Source of the DNA: Oligella sp050920755
GTDB lineage: Bacteria; Pseudomonadota; Gammaproteobacteria; Burkholderiales; Burkholderiaceae_B
Direction: 5' to 3'
Assembly: GCF_050920755.1 (NCBI RefSeq)
Contig: NZ_CP158480.1
Coordinates: forward strand, 1,178,001-1,242,000
Length of the DNA: 64,000 bases
Positions 44,274 to 53,186 of this stretch are shown here, one piece after another (position 1 is the first letter of the stretch; each line of letters starts with the position of its first letter). The position numbers and the translations under genes were made by a program. The notes under the pieces were generated by a model that saw nothing but the letters and a program-made list of their open reading frames with translations, was not told where the DNA came from and ran no database searches.

Positions 44274-45359
44274 TTTCAACTCATTGGAGGGCGTCGCATG
44301 CTGATAAAAGAATCGTAAAATCATCTCGCTCGAATTAGGGCCGATATCGCCATTAAACGGCAGAGAGGTATCGCCGCCGGCCCATTCATGACCCATATTG
44401 TCCACCTCAATCAGTTTAACCAGCGCTTGTTTGTTTTTTGAATAGTAAATTTTTTGGGTATAGGCATTTATGGTCTCTTCCTCGTGCCTAGTGACGACCG
44501 GTTTGGTGTTAAGAGGCAGTTTATTTAAATACAGTGCTTGCTTTGTCAGGGCTTCGGCATTGCTGATATTGACACGACGATCCTTAACCCCATGAATAAT
44601 CAAGGTGGGAATATTATGCACTTTGGGTTTGGCAAAGCCGCCTAAATGAGTCAGCAGTTCATCATTACTAATCGCATACATGCCGCTCATCACATCTAAG
44701 CCGCTGGATATACTGTGAGCTTGTGCAAAGGCCGGACCGCTATGTAGGGCAACGGCTGCAAATTTATCCGGAAAGCTGAAAGCCAAGGCGGTCGCCATGC
44801 CGGCACCGGCAGACATACCTGCAACAAATTTACGGCTAGGGTGGATTTTATAATTCTCAGCAATATGATCTATTAATTCAATAATCGTATTAGTCTCGGC
44901 TATTCCCGCATCCTCGGTTAAGCTAAACCAGCGCCAACACTGGGCTAGGTTATTCTTTTTGCTTTGTTCCGGATAAAGCACCATAAAACCGAATTTCTGT
45001 GCGAAAACATTGATTTGCGAACCTTGGGCAAAGACACTGGCATTTTGCTCACAACCGTGCAACATCACCACTAAACCGCGCACCTTGCTTTGTTGCGCAT
45101 CTTTTGCCATGGTGGGGATAAAGGTATAATAAGTAAGCGAGTCAAGCAGCTTTTTATCACTATTTGGCGGTGTGATAAATACATTTCTTTGCCATTGACC
45201 CACGTCCCGCGGATCCGGGTGCAATACCGTCATTTCACTGGTGGGAACCTTCGGAATTAAGTGAGTCACTGACTTTAGCCATTCATTCTGCATATTAATA
45301 AATGCAGAGGTCTGATTCATAAAGTTAGAAACACCGACGGCAAAGGGGTTAAATAGCAT
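44271..45359 (-). CDS. PHB-depolymerase-family esterase, copy 3
   Basis: The third paralogue. Triad motifs are VAGMSAGAGMAT, IIHGVKDRRVN and GHEWAGGDTSLPF; the oxyanion region is MLHGCEQNASVFAQGSQI. The frame opens at 45413, but the ATG at 45359 (about 362 residues) gives the same distance to the first hydrolase strand as in the other two copies. The N-terminal segment MLFNPFAVGVSNFMNQTSAF has a phasin-like look, which would fit binding to polyhydroxyalkanoate granules; that is a guess. No signal peptide. Confidence 0.82.
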   Translation of the reverse strand: MLFNPFAVGVSNFMNQTSAFINMQNEWLKSVTHLIPKVPTSEMTVLHPDPRDVGQWQRNVFITPPNSDKKLLDSLTYYTFIPTMAKDAQQSKVRGLVVMLHGCEQNASVFAQGSQINVFAQKFGFMVLYPEQSKKNNLAQCWRWFSLTEDAGIAETNTIIELIDHIAENYKIHPSRKFVAGMSAGAGMATALAFSFPDKFAAVALHSGPAFAQAHSISSGLDVMSGMYAISNDELLTHLGGFAKPKVHNIPTLIIHGVKDRRVNISNAEALTKQALYLNKLPLNTKPVVTRHEEETINAYTQKIYYSKNKQALVKLIEVDNMGHEWAGGDTSLPFNGDIGPNSSEMILRFFYQHATPSNELK

Positions 45360-45476
45360 AGAGTTTTGAATCCTTGGAGGGCAGAGGGGAGCTTTGGGCT
45401 TTTTTATAAGCATAGCAACCTAGTCCACTGCTGGCAAGTTACAAATTAATTTCAGTGGTAAGCTTATTAAGAAAGC

Positions 45477-45965
45477 ATGAATCAGGACCGTATTTTTATG
45501 GAAATGGCCTTGGTGGAGGCTGAGAAAGCAGCACAAATCGGCGAGGTGCCGATAGGTGCAGTGGTGGTCGGTCCGGACTGTGAGGTCTTAGGTAAAGGCT
45601 ATAACCAAAGTATTTCGCTAAATGATCCCAGTGCCCATGCAGAAATGATGGCGATTCGAGAGGCGGCCGCTCACTTAGCTAATTATCGCTTAAGCGATTG
45701 TACCCTGTACGTCACTTTGGAGCCTTGTGCTATGTGTATGGGGGCGGTGTTACATAGCCGAATTAAGCGTCTCGTCTTTGCTGCCGCTGATCCTAAAACC
45801 GGTGCCTGTGGTTCGGTCCTGAGTCTACAAGCCGAGCCACGTTTAAACCATCATTGTCGCATCACCCAGGGGGTGTTGGCAGAGGAGGCGGCAAGCTTGA
45901 TAAAAAACTTCTTTAAGGCACGCCGTCAGGCGAAAAAACGCAGTAGCGCAAGCCATCATCTATAA
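45477..45965 (+). CDS. tadA: tRNA-specific adenosine deaminase
   Basis: TadA converts adenosine 34 of tRNA-Arg(ACG) to inosine. The 162-residue protein has the zinc-binding HAEMMAIREA and TLEPCAMCMGAVLHSRI motifs with the catalytic glutamate between. GACGSVLSL and the basic C-terminal helix are typical. A guanine deaminase is unlikely because of the PCAMC context. The gene is followed by ldcA after 30 bases. Confidence 0.93.
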   Translation: MNQDRIFMEMALVEAEKAAQIGEVPIGAVVVGPDCEVLGKGYNQSISLNDPSAHAEMMAIREAAAHLANYRLSDCTLYVTLEPCAMCMGAVLHSRIKRLVFAAADPKTGACGSVLSLQAEPRLNHHCRITQGVLAEEAASLIKNFFKARRQAKKRSSASHHL

Positions 45966-45995
45966 TAGAGCCAATTTTTTTAAAGGATAGTTCCT

Positions 45996-47057
45996 ATGAG
46001 CAATCACGAGGCGCAGGATAAAAGTATTGTTGAGCTGGAGGCCGAAGCCTTTCTTGACGATCAGCAAATTCTTAGCGATGAGGCTAATGATGTGCCACCT
46101 TATATCATGGCTTACGAAGATAAAATGCCACTCTATATTCTGTCACCCTCCAGTGCAGTGGCAGACCCCGGCAAGTTTGATGTAGCCACGGCACGTCTGA
46201 ATGATTTCGGCTTTGAGGTCAGCTTGGATCCGGAGGCCAAGGGAAGGTTTTCTCGTTTTGCCGCCGGCGATACGCAAAGAGCTGCTGCATTTAGTCGTGC
46301 TGCCTTAAGTGATGCGGAGGTGGTGCTTGCCAGTCGCGGCGGTTATGGTCTTAGTCGTATTTTGCATTTAATTGATTGGCAATTACTGGCCCAACACCCT
46401 AAACGCTATGTGGGTTATAGCGACTTTACCGCTTTTAATTTAGCACTTCTAGCCAAAACCGGCATGATTAGCTACACCGGTCCGGCCGCCATTCCCGATT
46501 TTGGGGGTCAAGAAATTGATGAGTTAACGGCTGAGTTATTTGTAGAAACCATGCGCGATGAGTTGGAGATTCTCTGCTTTGAGGCTGCCGGCTCGGATGA
46601 GGTCGATGTGCGCGGCGTATTGTGGGGTGGTAATTTAGCCATGATTTGCTCACTTGTCGGTACCCCGTATTTTCCTAATATTGAGCAGGGTATTTTATTT
46701 ATTGAGGACGTGGCCGAGCATCCTTATCGCATTGAGCGGATGCTATGCCAATTATGGCAGGCCGGTATTTTAGCTAAGCAAAAAGCCATTATCCTTGGCC
46801 ATTTTACCGATTATCAATTGGCCGAACATGATAATGGCTACTGCATGGATACGGTTATACAATGGCTGCGCGAGGTGGTCGGTGTGCCTTTAGTGATGGG
46901 CTTACCTTATGGTCATGGCGAAGTGCGTGTGACCTTGCCTATTGGTAAAGAGGTCGGTCTGGCCACGCAAAATGACATTGCCTATCTACTGCTCGAAGAG
47001 CACGATCACGATCATGAGCATGATCACGAAGATAATTTAGATTTAAAGGAAGATTAA
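45996..47057 (+). CDS. ldcA: LD-carboxypeptidase of the S66 family
   Basis: This enzyme trims the terminal D-alanine from muropeptide tetrapeptides during cell-wall recycling in the cytoplasm. The catalytic serine lies in VGYSDFTAFN, the glutamate in LFIEDVAEHPYRIERML and the histidine in ILGHFTDYQ; SRGGYGLSR precedes them. At 353 residues it is longer than the usual 300-310: the first 40 residues and a histidine/aspartate-rich tail (HDHDHEHDHEDN) are additional. The tail could bind metal. The stop codon directly abuts the TTG start of the next gene. Confidence 0.86.
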   Translation: MSNHEAQDKSIVELEAEAFLDDQQILSDEANDVPPYIMAYEDKMPLYILSPSSAVADPGKFDVATARLNDFGFEVSLDPEAKGRFSRFAAGDTQRAAAFSRAALSDAEVVLASRGGYGLSRILHLIDWQLLAQHPKRYVGYSDFTAFNLALLAKTGMISYTGPAAIPDFGGQEIDELTAELFVETMRDELEILCFEAAGSDEVDVRGVLWGGNLAMICSLVGTPYFPNIEQGILFIEDVAEHPYRIERMLCQLWQAGILAKQKAIILGHFTDYQLAEHDNGYCMDTVIQWLREVVGVPLVMGLPYGHGEVRVTLPIGKEVGLATQNDIAYLLLEEHDHDHEHDHEDNLDLKED

Positions 47058-48659
47058 TTGATATCCACCTCTAATTTGACCATTCAGTTCGGTCCTAAGC
47101 CCTTATTTGAAAATGTCAATGTTAAGTTTTCCGACGGTAATCGTTACGGTTTGATTGGTGCTAATGGTGCCGGTAAATCGACCTTTATGAAGATTATCGG
47201 CGGCGATTTAGAGCCCACTTCAGGTTCCGTGAGTTTGGAACCGGGACTCAGAATGGGTAAGTTACGCCAGGATCAGTTTGCTTTTGAGGATCTGCTGGTG
47301 ATTGATGTGGTGATGATGGGGCACACAGAGATGTGGGCTGCCATGCAGGAGCGTGATGCCATTTATATGGATCCGGAAGCCACCGATGATGACTATATGC
47401 GAGCTGCCGAATTAGAGGCGAAGTTTGCCGAGTATGATGGCTATACTGCGGAAGCGCGGGCATCCGAGTTACTGTTAGGGCTGGAATTTCCGATTGAGCA
47501 ACATCGCCTGCCGATGAGTGAGATTGCGCCGGGGTGGAAGTTACGCGTGCTGTTAGCGCAAGCGCTTTTCTCCAATCCGGATGTGTTGTTACTGGATGAA
47601 CCGACCAATAACCTGGATATTCATACCATTCGTTGGTTAGAGGGTGTTTTAAATAGCTTTGATTCAACCATGGTCATTATCAGTCACGATCGTCATTTTT
47701 TAAATCAAGTATGTACGCATATGGCGGATGTGGATTTTGGTGAGATTCGTATTTATCCCGGTAATTACGATGATTATATGCTGGCTTCAACCCAAGCGCG
47801 CGAGCGTTTATTGGCCAATAATGCCAAGGCTAAAGAGCGGATTGCCGAGTTACAGGATTTTGTGAGTCGCTTTGCTGCCAATAAATCCAAATCCCGCCAA
47901 GCCACTTCACGTTTAAAGCAAATCGATCGTATTAAAGCGGAGCAGGTGGAGGTAAAGCCTTCATCGCGTCAAAACCCCTATATGCGTTTTGAGCAAAATA
48001 AACCGCTGCATCGCTTTGCTATTAATGCCGAAAAGCTGAATAAAGCCTACGATCAGCCGGTGATTAAAAACTTCAATGTCATGATTGAGGCAGGGCAAAA
48101 GGTCGCCATTATCGGTGCCAATGGAGTTGGTAAAACTACTTTATTGCGATTATTGGCCAATGACTTAAAGCCTGACAGTGGTGAGATTAAGTGGGCGGAA
48201 AATGCCGATATGGGTTATATGGCGCAAGACGTGTCCGATCAGTTTGCCGCGGATATCAATGTTTTTGATTGGATGGCGGAGTATCGTCAAGTGGGTGATG
48301 ACGATCAGGCGGTACGTTCGGTCTTGGGGCGTTTACTATTTTCTGCGGATGATATTGTTAAAAAGGTCTCAATCCTCTCCGGGGGTGAGAAAAACCGTAT
48401 GACTTTCGGGCGTCTGATGCTTGGTCGTCATAATATTTTATTGCTGGATGAGCCGACCAACCATTTGGATATGGAGTCGATTGAATCGCTGCAAATGGCT
48501 TTAGAAAAGTATAAAGGCACCGTTGTGCTGGTTTCTCATGACCGTCAGTTTATTTCCGGTATTGCCGATCGTATTATCGAGATTTTACCGGACGGGGAGA
48601 TTATTGATTATTTAGGCGATTATGATGCTTATCTTGCCTCACGCGGTCTTGAACAATAG
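47058..48659 (+). CDS. ybiT: ABC-F ATPase, YbiT type
   Basis: A soluble protein with two ABC cassettes and no membrane domain, 533 residues. First cassette: Walker A GANGAGKSTFMK and Walker B LLLDEPTNNLD. Second: Walker A GANGVGKTTLLR, signature LSGGEKNRMTFGRLML and Walker B LLLDEPTNHLD. The ABC-F linker (about 235-310) lies between. These proteins act on the ribosome E site; YbiT's exact job is less clear than EttA's. The TTG start with AAGGAAG upstream gives the family N-terminus MISTSNLTIQFG and touches the ldcA stop. Confidence 0.9.
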   Translation: MISTSNLTIQFGPKPLFENVNVKFSDGNRYGLIGANGAGKSTFMKIIGGDLEPTSGSVSLEPGLRMGKLRQDQFAFEDLLVIDVVMMGHTEMWAAMQERDAIYMDPEATDDDYMRAAELEAKFAEYDGYTAEARASELLLGLEFPIEQHRLPMSEIAPGWKLRVLLAQALFSNPDVLLLDEPTNNLDIHTIRWLEGVLNSFDSTMVIISHDRHFLNQVCTHMADVDFGEIRIYPGNYDDYMLASTQARERLLANNAKAKERIAELQDFVSRFAANKSKSRQATSRLKQIDRIKAEQVEVKPSSRQNPYMRFEQNKPLHRFAINAEKLNKAYDQPVIKNFNVMIEAGQKVAIIGANGVGKTTLLRLLANDLKPDSGEIKWAENADMGYMAQDVSDQFAADINVFDWMAEYRQVGDDDQAVRSVLGRLLFSADDIVKKVSILSGGEKNRMTFGRLMLGRHNILLLDEPTNHLDMESIESLQMALEKYKGTVVLVSHDRQFISGIADRIIEILPDGEIIDYLGDYDAYLASRGLEQ

Positions 48660-48686
48660 CCCGGCTATCAGTTAGAGGATCATTAC

Positions 48687-49286
48687 TTGTTTGAACTGAC
48701 AACCGCTGTTTCTTACGAGGAAACGATTAAAAAAAGTCTTTTTATCGTTCACGCTGCTCCGGTGGTCGGTGTGGATGAGGCTATGCGCTTTATTGAAGCG
48801 CATAGCCGAGCGGATGCCACACATAATTGCTGGGCCTTTCGTATCGGTGAGGAGTATCGTTTTAATGACGATGGTGAACCGGGCGGCACGGCCGGGCGAC
48901 CTATTCTTGCTGCGATCGAGGGCAGGGAACTTACGAATATTGCTGTTTTAGTGATTCGTTACTATGGTGGGATTAAATTAGGCACCGGCGGTTTAGCTCG
49001 TGCCTATGGTGGCACTGCAGCAAAATGCCTACATGATGCACCTAAGCGTAAAATCGTCGCTATGAGCCGTATTCGTTGTGATTGCCCCTATTCGGAGATG
49101 GAGCGCGTTAAAGTGCATCTAGCTCAAAACGGGGTGCAACTGGTTGCTGAAGCGTTTGATGCAATCGGTGTGAAATGGGAGTGGCTGATTCCTGTGCCCA
49201 TAGTGCATGACTTAGAAGAAACGCATCGTAATTTAACGCGCGGACAGGCCCACTGGGAAATAGTTTCTGCGGAAGAAATGATTTAG
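48687..49286 (+). CDS. YigZ/IMPACT family protein
   Basis: 199 residues. The N-terminal UPF0029/IMPACT domain (about 1-125) has the hallmark DDGEPGGTAGRPIL and VLVIRYYGGIKLGTGGL. A ferredoxin-like C-terminal domain (DUF1949) follows. In eukaryotes IMPACT modulates translation control; the bacterial role is uncertain. TTG start at 48687 with AGAGGA upstream. It is the last gene of the tadA-ldcA-ybiT-yigZ run. Confidence 0.87.
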   Translation: MFELTTAVSYEETIKKSLFIVHAAPVVGVDEAMRFIEAHSRADATHNCWAFRIGEEYRFNDDGEPGGTAGRPILAAIEGRELTNIAVLVIRYYGGIKLGTGGLARAYGGTAAKCLHDAPKRKIVAMSRIRCDCPYSEMERVKVHLAQNGVQLVAEAFDAIGVKWEWLIPVPIVHDLEETHRNLTRGQAHWEIVSAEEMI

Positions 49287-49303
49287 CACTTGATGTATTA
49301 CAA

Positions 49304-49338
49304 ACAAAAACGGTCGCTATGACAATGCACAGCGACCG
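49304..49338 (-). terminator. Terminator of the thioredoxin gene
   Basis: CGGTCGCT and AGCGACCG form an 8-bp stem. On the minus strand it is followed by TTTTTGTTTG. It lies between convergent yigZ and the thioredoxin gene. Confidence 0.78.
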
Positions 49339-49358
49339 CCTTGCGGATAAAAAGCCTA

Positions 49359-49739
49359 TTAAGCCTTATCGCCGCCTTGCTGCTCCTGAGCGGCCAGTTC
49401 GGCACGCACCTGATCCATATCAACTTCCTTGACCTTGGTCAGTACCTCTTCAAACTGGGCCGGAGCTAAAGCGCCGGGCTGAGAGAATAATAAGATACGG
49501 TCACGGAAAATCATCAAGGTAGGGATAGAGCGAATTTTTAAAGCTTGAGCAATTTCTTGCTCCTCGTCCGTGTTTACCTTAAAGAACTTCATATCGCTGT
49601 GCTTGTCGGCAGCAGCCTCAAAGGTGGGGCTAAACTGCTGGCAGGGACCGCACCAAGGGGCCCAAAAATCAATCACCACAATGCCGTCCTGGTTTAAGGC
49701 ATCTTGGAAAGTGTCTTTAGTTAAATCTTGATAGCTCAT
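49359..49739 (-). CDS. Thioredoxin-family protein
   Basis: The 126-residue protein is a complete thioredoxin fold with the redox motif WAPWCGPCQQF and the cis-proline loop RSIPTLMIF. It lacks a signal peptide, so it is cytoplasmic. A charged C-terminal extension of about 20 residues (VRAELAAQEQQGGDKA) distinguishes it from classical TrxA. Some family members act as co-chaperones. AAGGACTG precedes the ATG on the minus strand. Confidence 0.88.
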   Translation of the reverse strand: MSYQDLTKDTFQDALNQDGIVVIDFWAPWCGPCQQFSPTFEAAADKHSDMKFFKVNTDEEQEIAQALKIRSIPTLMIFRDRILLFSQPGALAPAQFEEVLTKVKEVDMDQVRAELAAQEQQGGDKA

Positions 49740-49878
49740 AACAGTCCTTTTTGTAGAGTGGGTGGGCAGAAACTTTAAATCAAAGAAACTGCATGGATTA
49801 ATCCTATTGTATATGGAGATTGATTAAAAAAATCCAAGAGTCCTCATAGAATCTGCCACTTTATCCCTATTTGTCAAG

Positions 49879-51168
49879 CTATTCCATGGCGAAACGCACG
49901 ACAAATAAGGCTGCCACCAGAATTGTAGCGATATGTAAATCTCTGAATTTACCTGTAATTACTTTAAGTACCACATAACTGATAAAGCCAAAAGCAATAC
50001 CTTCAGCAATGGAATAAGTAAATGGCATAATTAAAGCAGTGAGCGAAGCCGGCACTGCTTCGGTCGGATCGCTCCAGTCGATTTCAACCAATTCACGCAT
50101 CATCAGACCGGCCACATAAAGTAAAGCCGGGGCGGTTGCATAAGCAGGCACAATACCGGCAATCGGCGCAAAGAATAAAGATAGCAGGAATAAAACACCC
50201 ACCACCATGGCCGTCATACCGGTGCGCCCACCGCTTTGTACACCGGAAGCACTCTCGGCGTAGGCCGTGGTACTACTGGTACCGATTAAAGAACCCACTA
50301 AAATCGCAGTACTGTCGGCAAATAACGCTTTACCTAAACGATTAGGACGATCTTCGGGCATCAGACCGGCACGTTTAGCTACCCCGATTAAGGTACCGGT
50401 CGCATCAAAAACCTCAACCAGTACAAAAACCAAGATCACATTAATAAAGCCGAAATTCAAAACACCCCAAATATCTAATTGCAAAAAGGTCGTTGCAATA
50501 GACGGAGGCATTGAAATCAAACTGTCGGGCGCTTGGCTATAGCCGAAAATCATCGATAAAATACTGACAAATAAAATACCGATTAAAATCGCCCCTTTGA
50601 TACGTAGCGTATCCAAGGCCACAATCACAAAAAAGCCTAAAATAGTAAATAAGACTTGATGTGATGAGAGATCCCCTTGACCCACCAGCGTGGCTTGGTT
50701 ATGCACCACAATACCCGAGGTCTGTAGCGCAATAAAGGCAAGGAATAATCCGATACCCGCTACAATCGAAGAGCGTAGAGATTTGGGAATACCGCGAATC
50801 AGCCACGCACGAATACCGGTTGCGGTTAAAATAATAAAAATAACCCCGGATACAAATACCGCGCCCAGCGCCTGTTGCCATGTATAGCCTAGAGCACCCA
50901 CAACGGTAAAGGCAAAAAAGGCGTTTAAGCCCATACCCGGCGCCATACCGATTGGCCAGTTAGCAAAAAAGGCCATCACAAAGCAGCCGATTGCCGCTGC
51001 CAAGCAGGTACTAACAAAAATGGCACCCTGATCCATACCGGTGGTGCCAAGAATTTGCGGGTTAACAAAGATAATATACGCCATGGTCAAAAAGGTGGTA
51101 AGACCGGCGAGCAGCTCGGTACGAGCCGTAGTATGATGCTCTCGAAGCTTAAATAGTGATTCAAACAT
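49879..51168 (-). CDS. NCS2-family purine permease, AzgA/GhxP type
   Basis: 429 residues with about 13 hydrophobic segments. The AzgA-subgroup N-terminus TTARTELLAGLTTFLTMAYI, GMAPGMGLNAFFAF and the DATGTLIGVAKRAG motif identify nucleobase-proton symporters for adenine, guanine or hypoxanthine. Which purine it takes up cannot be told. It is divergent from tsaD with 90 bases between; no purine riboswitch is seen in its leader. Confidence 0.88.
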   Translation of the reverse strand: MFESLFKLREHHTTARTELLAGLTTFLTMAYIIFVNPQILGTTGMDQGAIFVSTCLAAAIGCFVMAFFANWPIGMAPGMGLNAFFAFTVVGALGYTWQQALGAVFVSGVIFIILTATGIRAWLIRGIPKSLRSSIVAGIGLFLAFIALQTSGIVVHNQATLVGQGDLSSHQVLFTILGFFVIVALDTLRIKGAILIGILFVSILSMIFGYSQAPDSLISMPPSIATTFLQLDIWGVLNFGFINVILVFVLVEVFDATGTLIGVAKRAGLMPEDRPNRLGKALFADSTAILVGSLIGTSSTTAYAESASGVQSGGRTGMTAMVVGVLFLLSLFFAPIAGIVPAYATAPALLYVAGLMMRELVEIDWSDPTEAVPASLTALIMPFTYSIAEGIAFGFISYVVLKVITGKFRDLHIATILVAALFVVRFAME

Positions 51169-51258
51169 AGTGCTTTGTGCGCTTTAAAAAGAAGAAGTGA
51201 AAAACTGAAAAAATACACTTAGTATTTTAAATCTTTAGAAAAATTTATACAGCGATTT

Positions 51259-52287
51259 ATGAATATTCTCGGTTTTGAAAGTTCCTGTGATGAAACAGGT
51301 GTTGCCATTGTTAATACTGAAAAGGGACTGCTCGCGCATGCCCTGCATAGTCAAATCGATATGCACCAAGCCTATGGCGGCGTGGTGCCGGAACTGGCCT
51401 CGCGCGACCATATTCGACGCGTTTTGCCATTAACCTATGATGTGCTGAAAAATGCCGGCCTTAGCGTGGAGGATATCGATGCGGTGGCTTTTACTGCCGG
51501 CCCCGGCTTATCCGGTGCTCTATTAGTCAGCGCCAGTGTGGCACAAGCCTTTGCTTGGAGTCATCAGTTGCCCACGATCCCTATTCATCACCTTGAAGGG
51601 CATTTATTATCGCCGATGTTAGCACCCGAAGTGCCGGAGTTTCCTTTTGTGGCCCTATTGGTGTCAGGCGGTCATACCCAGTTAATGCGAGTAGATGGGG
51701 TAGGGCAGTATGAATTACTGGGTGAAACCTTGGACGATGCCGCAGGTGAAGCCTTTGATAAATCAGCCAAGTTGATGGGCTTACCCTATCCGGGTGGGCC
51801 GCATTTGGCGAAATTAGCCGAAAGGGGTGAGCCGAATCGTTTTCAACTACCGCGTCCCTTAAAGCATAGCCCTGATTTGGATTTCAGTTTCAGTGGTTTG
51901 AAGACAGCCGTTTTAACTACCCTTAGGAAATTGGAGCAAGCGGGCAGCGTCAGCGAACAGGATTTAGCTGATTTGGCTGCCGCTACACAGGCTGCCATTA
52001 TTGATGTCTTAGGTTATAAAGCGATTAAGGCCATGCAGCAGACCGGTCTTAAGCGTTTGGTTGTGGCCGGCGGTGTGGGTGCAAATCGCCATTTGCGTGA
52101 GTTTTTAGAAAAAGAGACACAGCGCTTGGGCGCCAAAGTCTATTTCCCACCAATGGCTTTATGTACGGATAACGGCGCCATGATTGCTCATGCGGCCGCG
52201 GAACGCGTCAAAGCCGGCTTAGTTGATTTGTCGGCCCGCAATTATAGTCATCGCATTCGCACCCGTTGGGATTTGGCCGACCTCTAA
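51259..52287 (+). CDS. tsaD: tRNA N6-threonylcarbamoyladenosine transferase
   Basis: TsaD (formerly Gcp/YgjD) makes t6A37 in ANN-reading tRNAs with TsaB, TsaE and TsaC. The 342-residue ASKHA-fold protein has GFESSCDETGVAIV, the metal-binding HHLEGHLLSP, LVSGGHTQLM and, near the end, GGVGANRHLREFL. The length and motifs are normal. Convergent with plsY. Confidence 0.96.
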   Translation: MNILGFESSCDETGVAIVNTEKGLLAHALHSQIDMHQAYGGVVPELASRDHIRRVLPLTYDVLKNAGLSVEDIDAVAFTAGPGLSGALLVSASVAQAFAWSHQLPTIPIHHLEGHLLSPMLAPEVPEFPFVALLVSGGHTQLMRVDGVGQYELLGETLDDAAGEAFDKSAKLMGLPYPGGPHLAKLAERGEPNRFQLPRPLKHSPDLDFSFSGLKTAVLTTLRKLEQAGSVSEQDLADLAAATQAAIIDVLGYKAIKAMQQTGLKRLVVAGGVGANRHLREFLEKETQRLGAKVYFPPMALCTDNGAMIAHAAAERVKAGLVDLSARNYSHRIRTRWDLADL

Positions 52288-52310
52288 TTTTTCATAGCTA
52301 AGCTAAAAGC

Positions 52311-52342
52311 AAAGGCGTAGAGATTAGATACGCTTTTTGCGT
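52311..52342. terminator. Hairpin between tsaD and plsY
   Basis: AAAGGCGTA pairs with TACGCTTTTT around GAGATTAGA, with T residues behind on the plus strand. It overlaps the plsY end and probably serves tsaD. Confidence 0.6.
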
Positions 52343-53013
52343 TTGCTGCGCGGCGTTGATTGGTTAAGCGTCTTGGGCTGAAGTTCTTTTTTGCTACCGA
52401 TTTTGCTCTCTTTACCGTGCATCAGGTTATGAATATTAGTTTTATGCTTGTAAATCAACCAAGCCGCAATAAATAGAATCGCACTCATCCACGGCCAAGA
52501 AAAACTGCCATTGGTGGTGCTTAAAAAGAGGTAGTAAATCGGTGCCATAGTTGCACTGAGTAAGGCGGCAAGTGAGGAGTACTTAAACATCATTGCCACT
52601 ATCAACCAAGTTACAAAGCAAATCAGGCCTAATAGCGGGTTAAGGGCGAGCAGAATTCCGACACCGGTGGCAACGCCTTTGCCCCCTTTAAATTTTAACC
52701 ACACCGAGTAAACATGCCCTAAAAACACGGTAATGGCAGCAACCGTCACTAACCAAGGTGAAAGTTGCCAATTTTCCACTAAGCGGATGGTAATAAACAC
52801 CACCAACCAACCCTTGATTAAATCACCGAGTAGCGTCATTGCCGCAGCCTTTTTATTGCCACTACGCAAGACATTGGTGGCGCCGGGATTGCCGGAGCCA
52901 TAGCTGCGCGGATCCTCCAGCTTAAGCAACTTCGAGCTGGCTATAGCAAAAGAAACGGAGCCAATCAGATAAGCAACGACAGCGATAATAATGGCAAATA
53001 GCAATGATGACAT
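52324..53013 (-). CDS. plsY: Glycerol-3-phosphate acyltransferase
   Basis: PlsY transfers acyl groups from acyl phosphate to glycerol 3-phosphate, the first step of phospholipid synthesis. The five-helix membrane protein shows the three family motifs: GSGNPGATNVLR, the GHVYSVWLKFKGGKGVATG glycerol-phosphate site and the later ALLSATMAP region. At 229 residues it is about 25 longer than usual because of a basic C-terminal tail (SIGSKKELQPK and NQSTPRSKRKKRI). The upstream region, which should border surE, contains the inserted island. Confidence 0.93.
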   Translation of the reverse strand: MSSLLFAIIIAVVAYLIGSVSFAIASSKLLKLEDPRSYGSGNPGATNVLRSGNKKAAAMTLLGDLIKGWLVVFITIRLVENWQLSPWLVTVAAITVFLGHVYSVWLKFKGGKGVATGVGILLALNPLLGLICFVTWLIVAMMFKYSSLAALLSATMAPIYYLFLSTTNGSFSWPWMSAILFIAAWLIYKHKTNIHNLMHGKESKIGSKKELQPKTLNQSTPRSKRKKRI

Positions 53014-53100
53014 GCGTTGGAAACTCTCTTAATACTTTCTAAATAAATAAACGGCCTAGATATTATATTGAAAAAAACTGATTATCTACCTTAGCAGTCA

Positions 53101-53186
53101 AGAAAAAGCATTTTACACTGTATTTTTGACGCCTAAACCAAAGGCTAAGGCTGTTATAATCATTAGCATTCAAATGAAGTGGTTCT
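53101..53186. repeat. Left copy of an 86-bp direct repeat flanking the vgrG island
   Basis: Positions 53101-53186 match 63006-63091 with a single mismatch (A at 53162 versus T at 63067). The right copy is the surE upstream region with a TATAAT at 63060-63065, so the left copy is a displaced duplicate (TATAAT at 53155-53160). Sequence identity ends exactly where IS1634-like sequence begins on the left. Confidence 0.93.

Noticed and set aside
51169..51258. Possible purine riboswitch before the NCS2 permease
   Set aside because: The leader is only 90 bases and AT-rich, with no three-way junction or conserved loop bases.
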